Shown here: in pieces, positions 18,779 to 27,671 of the stretch | Position numbering within the stretch: position 1 is the first letter of the stretch | Layout: every line of letters begins with the position of its first letter | Source of the DNA: an uncultured Pelagibacteraceae bacterium | GTDB lineage: Bacteria > Pseudomonadota > Alphaproteobacteria > Pelagibacterales > Pelagibacteraceae | Reading direction: 5' to 3' | Assembly: GCA_902543535.1 (NCBI GenBank) | Contig: CACBYG010000004.1 | Span: forward strand, 1 to 64,000 | Length of the DNA stretch: 64,000 bases | Notes under the pieces: generated by a model | The model's database searches: none | Seen by the model: the letters and a program-made list of their open reading frames with translations, nothing else | Told to the model about the DNA's origin: nothing | Made by a program: the position numbers and the translations under genes

Positions 18779-20119
18779 CTAAGGAGAGGGATACATTACT
18801 TCAGGTAACCAAAGTGCAATTTGAGGAAATATTATTATTAATACTAATCCGATTACTTGTATCACCATAAATTGCATCATTCCTAGATATATATCTTTTA
18901 AGTCCCAATCAGGAACAACCCCTTTTAAAAAATATGCTGATAAAGCAACAGGCGGAGAGAGCCATGCAGTTTGTAAATTAACTGCAACTAGAATTGCAAA
19001 CCAAGTTAAATTAAATCCTAGTTCTTGAACTAAAGGTAATAGTATAGGCAATACAATTAACACAATAGGGACCCACTCTAATGGCCATCCTAATAAAAAG
19101 ATTGCTGCCATCATTATTGCCAAAATCCAATATTTATTAACCTCCAAGTTTAGTAAATAATCAGTCAAAAGTGATGGTGTTCCTAACTTTGAAAAAACAG
19201 CACCAAAGAAATTTGATGCCGCAACTAAGAACATAATTAAAGCGGTAATTTCTAGTGTTTTAATTAAAGCTTCTTTTAAACCTCTGTAAGTGAATTTTTT
19301 ATATGCTAATGCCAAAACAATAGATCCAAAAGCACCCATTCCTGCTCCTTCTGTTGGAGTTGCTAGACCAAATAAAATACTTCCTAAAGCAAAAAATACT
19401 AATGCTGCTGGTGGAACTAAGCCCATAAAAAATTCAATCCATACTTTACCTATATTAGTAGGTCTTTCACTAGCTGGCAGCACTGGTCCTAATTTTGGAT
19501 TTAGAAAACATCTTAGTGTAGTATACCCAGCGTATAAACATGCTAACATAATTCCAGGAATAATAGCTGCAGCAAATAAATCTGTTACTGGAATTTCTAA
19601 AACTGGACCCATGACTACTAACATGATGCTTGGAGGAATTAGAATACCGAGTGTTCCACCTGCACAAATCAGCCCAGCTGATAATCTTGTATCATAACCA
19701 GATCTAATCATGGTTTTACCTGCCATAATTCCTAAAATTGTAACTGAAGCTCCAACTATCCCAGTTGCTGCAGCAAAGATTGTAGATACAAACATCACAG
19801 CATAAAATAATGCTCCTCTAGTTTTAGATAGCATTAACTGGACAGCATTAAATAATCTTTCCATTAAACCAGCTTGTTCCATCAAGATTCCCATAAAAAT
19901 AAAGAGTGGAACTGCTGCGAGGGTATTTTCGGTCATTATCATATTGAATTGTAAAGTCATTAGATAGAAGACCAATTTTCCAAAACCCCAATAACCAAAT
20001 ACAAGACCTAAAAATATTAGAGTGAACGATATTGGAAAACCGATGAAGATTGCAAATAGCATGCAACCAATCATTATTGCACCAATAATTTCAGGTGTAA
20101 AAAATTCCATTATGGCCAT
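18779..20119 (-). CDS. dctM: TRAP transporter large permease (DctM)
   Basis: 446 aa membrane protein of the ion-transporter superfamily, the sodium-coupled channel of a TRAP uptake system. About 12 helices are seen. Signature segments include IGFPISFTLIFLGLVFGYWGFG near the N-terminus and GGTLGILIPPSIMLVV near residue 155. Length fits the DctM family. Its start overlaps dctQ by 10 bp. Together with DctP and DctQ it imports a carboxylate-type solute. Confidence 0.95.
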   Translation of the reverse strand: MAIMEFFTPEIIGAIMIGCMLFAIFIGFPISFTLIFLGLVFGYWGFGKLVFYLMTLQFNMIMTENTLAAVPLFIFMGILMEQAGLMERLFNAVQLMLSKTRGALFYAVMFVSTIFAAATGIVGASVTILGIMAGKTMIRSGYDTRLSAGLICAGGTLGILIPPSIMLVVMGPVLEIPVTDLFAAAIIPGIMLACLYAGYTTLRCFLNPKLGPVLPASERPTNIGKVWIEFFMGLVPPAALVFFALGSILFGLATPTEGAGMGAFGSIVLALAYKKFTYRGLKEALIKTLEITALIMFLVAASNFFGAVFSKLGTPSLLTDYLLNLEVNKYWILAIMMAAIFLLGWPLEWVPIVLIVLPILLPLVQELGFNLTWFAILVAVNLQTAWLSPPVALSAYFLKGVVPDWDLKDIYLGMMQFMVIQVIGLVLIIIFPQIALWLPEVMYPSP

Positions 20120-20766
20120 CTTCCCTTAACAAAGGCATAGTAGCTTTTAAGAACTTCAGAAATTCCTTGTATTAAAAGTAAAAAGGCACCTATGGGCATG
20201 CAGCTTTTAAGTGGCCACATTATAGGCATCCATGTTGTATCCATCGCCCTTTGAATTCTTACCTTGCCACCTAAACATTCCATCAAATCAGATCTCCCAC
20301 AAATTGATGTATAGGCGTAATCAAAGCTTACCCAGAAAAATACTAAGAAACCTGGGAAGAAAAATAATAAATATAAAAATAAGTCAACTTTTGCTTGATT
20401 TCTCACTTTCCAATTTCGATATAAAAAATCTGCTCTTATGTGTATTCCTTTCGATAAAGTGTATGCAGCACCTAACATAAATAAAGCGCCAGCTAACATC
20501 CTGCTAATATCAAAAGACCATAGGGTTGGACGATTAAAGAAATGTCTTCCAATAACCTCATATACCATAGCAAATATTAAAGGAATTGTGATCCAGCAAA
20601 CAATTTTGCCAGTAAGGAGCATATTTCTGTCAATAAATTCTATTGTTTTTGCCATCCAAGGATCCATGTCCTTTGGCATTTTTGTGCTTGTTCGACGTTC
20701 AGCTATAAGCTCATCAGTTATGTCCAAATTTTCGCTTACATTTTCTTGAGACTTTTTATCAACCAT
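20110..20766 (-). CDS. dctQ: TRAP transporter small permease (DctQ)
   Basis: 218 aa with four hydrophobic helices after a polar N-terminal extension of about 45 residues (MVDKKSQENVSENLDITDEL). The family segment EVIGRHFFNRPTLWSFDISRMLAGALFMLGAAY is around residues 70-102 and GIHIRADFLYRN follows. The length and extension are like the DctQ proteins of the mannitol/chloroaromatic-type TRAP systems. It overlaps dctM by 10 bp and follows dctP after a spacer with a strong hairpin. Confidence 0.92.
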   Translation of the reverse strand: MVDKKSQENVSENLDITDELIAERRTSTKMPKDMDPWMAKTIEFIDRNMLLTGKIVCWITIPLIFAMVYEVIGRHFFNRPTLWSFDISRMLAGALFMLGAAYTLSKGIHIRADFLYRNWKVRNQAKVDLFLYLLFFFPGFLVFFWVSFDYAYTSICGRSDLMECLGGKVRIQRAMDTTWMPIMWPLKSCMPIGAFLLLIQGISEVLKSYYAFVKGRWP

Positions 20767-20794
20767 TGAGCAATTTAATAAATTTGATTATTAA

Positions 20795-20829
20795 AAAAAC
20801 GGGAATAAATAATATTTATCCCCGTTTTT
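20795..20829 (-). terminator. Hairpin between dctP and dctQ (attenuator or mRNA stabiliser)
   Basis: On the minus strand a stem AAAAACGGGGATAAAT pairs with ATTTATTCCCGTTTTT around a 3-nt loop and is followed by more T residues. One position pairs only as G-U in the minus-strand RNA and would be an A/C mismatch in the plus-strand RNA, so the structure is fitted to the dctP transcript. It lies just after the dctP stop. A partial terminator here would give more binding protein than permease. Confidence 0.72.
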
Positions 20830-20839
20830 AAATTAAGTT

Positions 20840-21928
20840 TTACTGTTGTTTTGCAAAAGCAGTTCCAATTGATGCATCAGATGTTTCCATTTGTGCAATA
20901 AAAGGTACTACAATTTTCGCATGTGCAGTCATGTGCTCATAAACTTCTTTAAAGAAAGCATTTTCTGCAGCGTTCTTTTTAAGAGTTGCTTGAGCAGCAT
21001 TCATGTACTCAGTGAAATAATCAGCTGGTGTATCCCATAGTTTAACACCGTGATTTTCAGTAAGATCAATTAATGCTTTTCCATTTTCTACAGCTCTATT
21101 AGTAATGTTTCTAGTAATCATCGCTTCAGATGCAACTTCCATTGCATATTTTTGATGATCAGTTAGAGAATTATAAACATCACCATTGATGTAAATATCA
21201 CCATTAACTACGTTTTGGTGTAAACCTTGTAGGTAATAGTTTTTAAGAACTTTTTGAAAACCAAAAACTGAGTCTGGTTTTGGACAACACCATTCAGCGG
21301 CATCAATTGTTCCTTTTTCAAGTGCTGGTAAAATATCACCACCTGATAAAGATACTGATGCAATCCCGATATCTTTGTATGTTTGTCCTGGAATTCCTGG
21401 AGGAGTTCTAAATCTATATTTTCTGAAGTCATCCATATTTTTAATTGGTTCTTTAAACCAACCTAATGCCTCGGGTCCTGATGATGCCATCACGAAACCT
21501 TTAACATTCATTCCCATTTCATTCCAAAGTCTGTCGTATAACTCTTTTCCACCATTATCAAAATACCATGCTAACCATGATTTAGTTGATAATCCTATTC
21601 CACCACCTGCAACAGGTGATCCGAATAACATAGCAGCTGGGTGATAGTTAGACCAGTAGTGTGTCCATGCAGCACCACCATCAACTAAACCTTTGTCAAC
21701 AGCTTCTAAAGTTTCTTTCATACCAACAACTTCGCCTTTTGATAAAAGTTCAAATTTTAACTCTCCTCTAGTTAATTGTGTAACTCTATCAGTCCACATC
21801 TTTACGATTTGACCATCATAAGAAGTTTTAGGAAAAGTAAGTTGGATTTTTAAAGTTTTAGCTGAAGCAGTACCTATTAAAGAAACCGCAAAAACTAAAG
21901 CTAAAATCATTGAAGTGATTTTTTTCAT
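20840..21928 (-). CDS. dctP: TRAP transporter solute-binding protein (DctP)
   Basis: 362 aa periplasmic binding protein. The signal peptide ends about residue 23 (ASA-KT). The ligand-binding arginine region KYRFRTPPGIPGQTYKDIG is near 170-188 (Arg174 likely contacts a carboxylate), followed by SLSGGDILPALEKGTIDAAEW (193-213). This version resembles the TakP / mannitol-chloroaromatic group, whose characterised members bind 2-oxo acids; that substrate is inference. A strong ribosome-binding site (AGAGAGGGA) precedes the ATG. It is the first gene of dctP-dctQ-dctM. Confidence 0.93.
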   Translation of the reverse strand: MKKITSMILALVFAVSLIGTASAKTLKIQLTFPKTSYDGQIVKMWTDRVTQLTRGELKFELLSKGEVVGMKETLEAVDKGLVDGGAAWTHYWSNYHPAAMLFGSPVAGGGIGLSTKSWLAWYFDNGGKELYDRLWNEMGMNVKGFVMASSGPEALGWFKEPIKNMDDFRKYRFRTPPGIPGQTYKDIGIASVSLSGGDILPALEKGTIDAAEWCCPKPDSVFGFQKVLKNYYLQGLHQNVVNGDIYINGDVYNSLTDHQKYAMEVASEAMITRNITNRAVENGKALIDLTENHGVKLWDTPADYFTEYMNAAQATLKKNAAENAFFKEVYEHMTAHAKIVVPFIAQMETSDASIGTAFAKQQ

Positions 21929-22058
21929 TTATTTCCCTCTCTTTTTTTTGTTTATTAAGACTTAATAAGCCTTAAGTAAACCTCATTGAAATTAAAAAGT
22001 AAAGAGTTTATAATATTGTAATATTTTCTGTATCTTACGTTCAAATACTAATTATAAT

Positions 22059-22985
22059 TTAGTCTTTGCCTTTTGGGTCAAAAGGATAATCCCAAGTATC
22101 ACCACCAATTTTTTTGGATATACCTGAATAATCAGTATCTGCATCACCTTCCTCACAAAAGTCTGAAAATATTTTTAAAGCAGCTTTTCCTAAAGGTGTG
22201 TTTGCGTTGACTGCATTAGCAGCATCATTTGCTAATTTTAGATCTTTTTTCATCATTGCTGCTGTAAATCCTGGCCTATATTTATTATTTGAAGGAACTC
22301 CATCTGTTAAATCAGGTATGGGAGTATAATTCGTTAATGCCCAGTTGTTGCCAGATGCTTCTTTTACAATTTCATGAACTTTTTTTATATCCATTTTTAG
22401 TCTCTTAGCTAACATTAAGGTTTCAGATGCTGCTATCATTGATATTCCAAGTGACATGTTATTGCATATTTTTACTCCCACTCCACTTCCTTGCTTACCT
22501 GCATGAAGTATTTTTTGTCCCATAATCTCTAAGAGCGGTGTGGCTAATTTTACAGCTTCCTGGCTACCACCAACTAAAAAATTTAACTTACCAACTCTAG
22601 CTCCCATCACTCCACCGGTAACAGGAGCATCAATCATCTTAATACCTAAAGATTTTGCTTGATCTCCTACCTTTAATGAAGTTTCAATATCAATAGTTGA
22701 ACATTCAATAATTAAACTATCTTGAGAAATTTTTTTTAAAATTCCATTTTCACCAAGATAAAGTTCTTGAACATGTTTTCCTTCAGGCAGCATTGATATT
22801 ACTGCTGATGAATTTGATAAAAGTTCATCCAAAGAATTTACTACATTCAATCCATTTTCTTTTGCAATTTTAATTGCTTGTTCTGAAACATCAAAAACTT
22901 TAACTTGCTTTCCTGCATTTACTAATTGTTGAGCCATAGGATTACCCATGTTTCCAACTCCAATGAATGCTATATGCTTACTCAT
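22059..22985 (-). CDS. NAD-dependent beta-hydroxyacid dehydrogenase (3-hydroxyisobutyrate type)
   Basis: 308 aa. N-terminal Rossmann motif GVGNMGNPMAQQLV from residue 9, the family substrate segment DAPVTGGVMGA at 119-129, and the catalytic Lys172 in GVKICNN. It belongs with 3-hydroxyisobutyrate dehydrogenase and tartronate semialdehyde reductase; which substrate is used cannot be told. It overlaps the aldehyde dehydrogenase gene by 8 bp, a pairing that fits valine-type degradation (3-hydroxyisobutyrate to methylmalonate semialdehyde) or a similar two-step oxidation. It lies just upstream of the TRAP genes. Confidence 0.88.
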   Translation of the reverse strand: MSKHIAFIGVGNMGNPMAQQLVNAGKQVKVFDVSEQAIKIAKENGLNVVNSLDELLSNSSAVISMLPEGKHVQELYLGENGILKKISQDSLIIECSTIDIETSLKVGDQAKSLGIKMIDAPVTGGVMGARVGKLNFLVGGSQEAVKLATPLLEIMGQKILHAGKQGSGVGVKICNNMSLGISMIAASETLMLAKRLKMDIKKVHEIVKEASGNNWALTNYTPIPDLTDGVPSNNKYRPGFTAAMMKKDLKLANDAANAVNANTPLGKAALKIFSDFCEEGDADTDYSGISKKIGGDTWDYPFDPKGKD

Positions 22986-24495
22986 CTATATTTGAATTAC
23001 CTCTATTAATTAATACAGTTTTGCTTTGAGTGAAATGATTTATCATACTATCAAATGCATATTCTTTACCTAGACCACTCATTTTTAATCCACCATAAGA
23101 TACATTTGCTCTTGGAGCTACACATTGATTTACTTGAACAAAACCTGCTTCAATTTCTTCAATAAATTGAAGAGCTCTTGATAAATTTTGTGTCCATAAA
23201 ACTGCTGACAATCCAAAGGGAGTATTGTTTGCACTTTTTAATACCTCATCAAATGACTTAAATGGAATAGCGCAAGCAACCGGACCAAATATTTCTTCTT
23301 GGCATACAGGTGATTCTACTGGAACACCAGACAGCAAGGTTGGTTCGTAAAAGAAACCTTCTTTATGGTCACCACCCTTTTTTTGATTGCCTCCATGTAA
23401 AACTTTTGTTGATGAATTCTCCTTAGCAATTTTCATATAATGTAAAGTTCGATTTAATTGTTCCTCTGAAATAATTGCTCCTATATCTGATTTTTCGTCT
23501 AAAGCATTTCCCATTTTAAGGTTTTTTAACTTATTGACTACACCCTCTAAAACTTTGTCATAAATTTTTTCCTGTATGTAAACCCTAGATCCGGCAGTAC
23601 ATGCTTGTCCTTGTCTTGTGTATCTCATACCATCAATCACACCAGGTATAGCAATTTCAAGATCTGCATCACTCATAATTATATTAGGATTTTTTCCCCC
23701 AAGTTCTAAAGTTACAGGACAAAGTTTAGGAGCAGCTTTTTGAGCTATAATTTTTCCAACACTAAATGAACCAGTGAAAGTAATTTTTCTTACATCAGGA
23801 TGAGTTAATAATGGCTCTCCACACTCTTCTCCATATCCAGAAATGACATTTAAAACTCCTGGAGGAAGCTCCTGCTGAAAAATTTCAGCTAATAACAAAG
23901 CACAGAAAGGTGCTTGTTCAGCAGTTTTCAAAACGACAGTGTTACCTGCTACAATTGCTGGAGCTATCTTTGCAACTGTTAAAAATAAAGGAGCATTCCA
24001 CGGTACAATAGCACATACTACACCTATTGGGTCTCTTGTTGTAAAATGCAAAGTATTTGAGATATTTGGAGGATAATTCTCACCTTTTATCTCTCCTGAT
24101 AAACCTGCAAACATTCTCGTTAGTTCTATTGATGCAGCTGTTTCAGGTTTGGCTTGTGTTGTTAAAGCATTCCCGGTGTCCAAGGCAAGTAAAGTTTCAA
24201 TCTCATCTCTTCTTTCCTCAAGTTTTCTAGCACCTTGCTCTACCAATCTTCCTCTTTCTCGTGCAGGAATTTTTTTCCATTCTTTAAAAGCATTCAGAGA
24301 AGATTTTACTGCATGATCAACATCAACTTTATTACATTTAGGAGCATCACCAATACCTTCTCCTGTACTGGGGTTTATCACCTTAATTTTGCTACCCGTT
24401 GATGGAGAAATTAATTTACCATCAATTAAAATCTTATTTGATAATCTTTTTGCATTTTTATTTGCTTTTTCAAAATTACTCAAAAAATCACTCAC
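22978..24495 (-). CDS. NAD(P)-dependent aldehyde dehydrogenase
   Basis: 505 aa. The catalytic set is complete: Asn167 (PWNAPL), Lys190 (VVLK), Glu264 (LELGGKNPN) and Cys299 (GQACTAGSR). It oxidises an aldehyde to the acid, with NAD(P) as acceptor. Substrate not determinable; the sequence is close in style to betaine-aldehyde or generic ALDH members and lacks obvious CoA-acylating features. It lies between an SDR gene (2 bp upstream) and the 3-hydroxyisobutyrate-type dehydrogenase (8-bp overlap), so the three form a degradative operon. Confidence 0.92.
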   Translation of the reverse strand: MSDFLSNFEKANKNAKRLSNKILIDGKLISPSTGSKIKVINPSTGEGIGDAPKCNKVDVDHAVKSSLNAFKEWKKIPARERGRLVEQGARKLEERRDEIETLLALDTGNALTTQAKPETAASIELTRMFAGLSGEIKGENYPPNISNTLHFTTRDPIGVVCAIVPWNAPLFLTVAKIAPAIVAGNTVVLKTAEQAPFCALLLAEIFQQELPPGVLNVISGYGEECGEPLLTHPDVRKITFTGSFSVGKIIAQKAAPKLCPVTLELGGKNPNIIMSDADLEIAIPGVIDGMRYTRQGQACTAGSRVYIQEKIYDKVLEGVVNKLKNLKMGNALDEKSDIGAIISEEQLNRTLHYMKIAKENSSTKVLHGGNQKKGGDHKEGFFYEPTLLSGVPVESPVCQEEIFGPVACAIPFKSFDEVLKSANNTPFGLSAVLWTQNLSRALQFIEEIEAGFVQVNQCVAPRANVSYGGLKMSGLGKEYAFDSMINHFTQSKTVLINRGNSNIDE

Positions 24496-24497
24496 AA

Positions 24498-25268
24498 TTA
24501 TACTTCGCCTTCTCTAGTTTTAGCTGCTAACCAACCGCCATCAATTTTAATCTCTGATCCATTAATAAAATCAGACTCACTTGAAGATAAAAAAACTGCT
24601 GCACCAACTATGTCAGATGGTCGTCCCCATCTTCCGACTATTGTTTCTTTTCCCCATTTTTCACCATGTGTTGGATCTTCAGCATATTTTTTATTGAACG
24701 GGGTAGATATAAGGCCTGGGCAAATTGTATTAACGTTTATATTGGTTCCCTTCAAATCAATTGCTAAAGCTCTGGTCAATCCTAATATTCCACTTTTCGC
24801 AGCAACATAACCTACACGATCAGGTCTTCCCATAAAGCTAGCAATAGAACCAAAGTTTATAATTTTACCTTTACCGATTTTTTTCATTTGAGGAATTACT
24901 GCTTGGCAACAAATATATGGTCCAGTTAGATTTACAGAAATCATATCATTCCAATCGTTTAAACTATGATCCTCAAGTTTCTTAACATGTCTTATGCCAG
25001 CATTATTAATTAATATATCTATTTGCTTAAATTGTTTAATAGTTTCTGATATTAAATTTTTTACACTCTGTTCATTTGAAACATTTGTTTCTACATAAAT
25101 TGCATCTCCACCGTTTTGAATTATAGTTTTAATAACATTTGAGGAATTTTCTTTATCTAAATCTGCAATAACAATTTTAGCTCCTTCTTTTACAAGTCCT
25201 AAACAAATTTCTTGTCCTATTCCCTTTCCTCCACCAGTAACAATTGCAACTTTATTTTTTAATTTCAT
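24498..25268 (-). CDS. Short-chain dehydrogenase/reductase (SDR)
   Basis: 256 aa classical SDR: cofactor loop TGGGKGIGQ near residues 11-19, NNAGIRH near 88, and the catalytic Tyr/Lys in RVGYVAAKSG near 152-161. The Asp after the second strand (IVIADLDKEN) suggests NAD preference. It is the first gene of the SDR-ALDH-hydroxyacid dehydrogenase run, 2 bp before the ALDH, so it probably makes the aldehyde or ketone handled next. Substrate unknown. Confidence 0.9.
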   Translation of the reverse strand: MKLKNKVAIVTGGGKGIGQEICLGLVKEGAKIVIADLDKENSSNVIKTIIQNGGDAIYVETNVSNEQSVKNLISETIKQFKQIDILINNAGIRHVKKLEDHSLNDWNDMISVNLTGPYICCQAVIPQMKKIGKGKIINFGSIASFMGRPDRVGYVAAKSGILGLTRALAIDLKGTNINVNTICPGLISTPFNKKYAEDPTHGEKWGKETIVGRWGRPSDIVGAAVFLSSSESDFINGSEIKIDGGWLAAKTREGEV

Positions 25269-25324
25269 AAGTAATAATAAATATTATTTCTAGAACAAAT
25301 ACAAAAAAAAATTATAAATAAATG

Positions 25325-26068
25325 CTAATTATATTTTTCAAGAGGCTTATTGCTGTTTACCCAAGATTGTATTCCACCATCAAGTACATATACATTTGTA
25401 AAACCTAAATCTTCTGCAAAAGCATTCCCTAAAATTTCAGCTGTTTTTCCATCATGACTTATAAAAATTAGCTCAATTCCTTGAGACTCTTCCCCTGCTA
25501 AAGCTCTAATTTTATCCAATAAATAAACATTAAACTTTCCATCAATATCAAATGCTGTTTCTTGAAATGATCCTTTAATAACTCCAGTCTTTTTCCATTG
25601 ATTATCCAATCTAATATCTAAAGCTACTGCGTTTTCTTTTATTAATTTTTCTAATTTTTTACTATCAATTTTTTCATAGTTTGGATTTAAAACATCTAAA
25701 ATAACAAATTCAAAAATCAAATTTGAATTTGGTGGTATTAATTCCCCTGCTCCCTTTTCTCCATAAGCTAATGTTGGAGGTATTTTAATTTTTCTTTTAG
25801 ATCCTTTATTTTCACCTAATATTCCTTGTTCAAATCCTGGAATAACTTCCTTCATTCCTATTTGAAATACTAAAGGTTTATCTTTACCAACATTTGTGTC
25901 GAAAATTTTTCCATCTTCAAAAAAACCAGTGTATTCAATTTTAACCCAAGAATGATTTATCACCTTTAAACCATCTCCTTTAGTATCACTGATGATTTCA
26001 ATATTATCTGCAAACAAAACATTGCTGTTAAACAGAATTAAAAAAGTTAGAAAAAGTATTTTTTTCAT
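25325..26068 (-). CDS. Secreted FKBP prolyl isomerase fused to a degenerate rhodanese domain
   Basis: 247 aa. Signal peptide 1-20 (VLFADN). An FKBP domain at about 35-128 has WVKIEYTGFFEDGKIFDTN, VIPGFEQGI and KIPPTLAYGEKGAGELIPPNS, with the usual active-site aromatic and tyrosine residues. A rhodanese-like domain follows at about 133-247 (VALDIRL, VYVLDGGIQSW). Its active loop reads ISHDGKTA at 203-210, with Ser204 where the sulfur-carrying cysteine should be; the whole protein has no cysteine. So the second domain cannot act as a sulfurtransferase and is probably a binding module. Its start overlaps the flavin monooxygenase stop by 4 bp. Confidence 0.87.
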   Translation of the reverse strand: MKKILFLTFLILFNSNVLFADNIEIISDTKGDGLKVINHSWVKIEYTGFFEDGKIFDTNVGKDKPLVFQIGMKEVIPGFEQGILGENKGSKRKIKIPPTLAYGEKGAGELIPPNSNLIFEFVILDVLNPNYEKIDSKKLEKLIKENAVALDIRLDNQWKKTGVIKGSFQETAFDIDGKFNVYLLDKIRALAGEESQGIELIFISHDGKTAEILGNAFAEDLGFTNVYVLDGGIQSWVNSNKPLEKYN

Positions 26069-27663
26069 TCTAGTGAGATATTAAATCCCTTATACATTTT
26101 TTTTTGAACTTTATTACAGATTTCTCTATACTGAGGCAATCCTGCTGGATATGGTATAAATTTTTTTGGCTTACCTGGAATATTATCACCCTTATACCAA
26201 GAATTTTTTGCTTTCATGAATAAAGATTTATTAGCAAGAATATTTATTTCATTTACCCAGTTTTGAGTTTCTTTTATACCAGGTTCTACTTTGCTACATC
26301 CTACTGTTTCTAAATGTTTAATAAACTTTGATATCCATTCTACATGTTGCTCAATCTGGGCAGGCACGTTAGTTAATACAGAAGGACTCCCTGGTCCAGA
26401 GATAACAAAAAAATTTGGGAAATTGGGTATCATAATTCCTAAAAAAGTTTTTGGACCATTTTTCCAATATTTTTTTAATTTAATGTTTTTTCTTCCAGTC
26501 AAATTTAAAGACAATATAGGGCCTGTTAACGCATCATACCCTGTTGCAAAAATTATTTTATCAAACTTCAATTCTTCATTTTTTGTCTTTATTCCTTTTT
26601 TTGTAATCTTAATTATTGGATTTGTTTTTAAATCAACTAATTGAACATTTTTTCTATTAAATATTTCAAAATAATCTGTATTTAAAGTTGGTCTCTTAGT
26701 AGTAAATGGATGCCCGAAATCTGTGAGTATTTTAGCTATATGTTTATCCTTAACTATTCTTTTAATTTTATCCCTTATATAATTTGATACTATTTTATTA
26801 GCACTTATTTTTTTAGTAATATCACTAAAACATGCCCTAAATGATAAACCACCATTTAACCATGCCTTCTCTAAAATTTTTAATCTTTTACTTTCAGTAA
26901 ATTCAAAAATAGATTTTTTTGAAAAGTGAAACGCATGTCCTCCAGGTGTTTTTTTAAGTAAATTTTTAATATAATTATATTTGCCTATAGTATTTTTTAT
27001 AAAAGTTTTTGTAAGCTTTTTGTTTCTTGCAGGAACACTGTAGTTAGGTGTTCTTTGAAAAACTGTCAGTGATTTTACCGATTTTGCTAATACTGGAGCA
27101 ATTTGTATGCCACTTGAACCTGTTCCAATTTGTGCAACTTTTTGATTCTTGAAACTTATTTTTTTGTTTGGCCATCTCCCAGTATGATACCATCCTCCTT
27201 TAAAGTTTTTAAGACCTCTAATATTAGGTACATTTGTTGCAGATAGTGATCCAACAGCACTTATTAAATATTTACAATAAAATGTTTTATTCTTATTTGT
27301 TTTAACTCTCCATAAATTTTTTTTATCTAAGTAAACAGCTGAATTAACTCTGTTATTAAAAATTATATCCCTTTTTAGGCTAAGTTTTTTTTCTACATAT
27401 TTTAGATAGCTTAAAATTTCCTTTTGCTTGGGATATCTTTCTTTCCATTTCCAATTTTTATAAATTTCCTTTGAAAAAGTATAACAATAGATGTGGCTTT
27501 CAGTATCACACCTTGAACCTGGGTATTTATTCCAATACCAGGTACCTCCAACTTCTTTACCCTCCTCAATAATAAGAGTTTTGAGGCCTATCTGATCTCT
27601 GCATTGATATAATTGGTATAAACCAGAAAATCCAGCTCCTATAATTATTGCGTCTAAATACAA
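26065..27663 (-). CDS. Flavin-containing monooxygenase, Baeyer-Villiger type
   Basis: 532 aa. FAD-binding motif GAGFSGLY at 8-15 and a second nucleotide motif GTGSSGIQ for NADPH. Between them is FKGGWYHTGRWP, matching the Baeyer-Villiger monooxygenase signature F-x-G-x3-H-x3-W-P. Such enzymes insert oxygen next to a ketone or oxidise heteroatoms (S, N) in a soluble NADPH-dependent reaction. The substrate is unknown. It lies 8 bp downstream of a PhyH dioxygenase gene and is coupled to the FKBP fusion, so this oxidative trio is probably one operon. Confidence 0.9.
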   Translation of the reverse strand: MYLDAIIIGAGFSGLYQLYQCRDQIGLKTLIIEEGKEVGGTWYWNKYPGSRCDTESHIYCYTFSKEIYKNWKWKERYPKQKEILSYLKYVEKKLSLKRDIIFNNRVNSAVYLDKKNLWRVKTNKNKTFYCKYLISAVGSLSATNVPNIRGLKNFKGGWYHTGRWPNKKISFKNQKVAQIGTGSSGIQIAPVLAKSVKSLTVFQRTPNYSVPARNKKLTKTFIKNTIGKYNYIKNLLKKTPGGHAFHFSKKSIFEFTESKRLKILEKAWLNGGLSFRACFSDITKKISANKIVSNYIRDKIKRIVKDKHIAKILTDFGHPFTTKRPTLNTDYFEIFNRKNVQLVDLKTNPIIKITKKGIKTKNEELKFDKIIFATGYDALTGPILSLNLTGRKNIKLKKYWKNGPKTFLGIMIPNFPNFFVISGPGSPSVLTNVPAQIEQHVEWISKFIKHLETVGCSKVEPGIKETQNWVNEINILANKSLFMKAKNSWYKGDNIPGKPKKFIPYPAGLPQYREICNKVQKKMYKGFNISLE

Positions 27664-27671
27664 TTTTCTAA

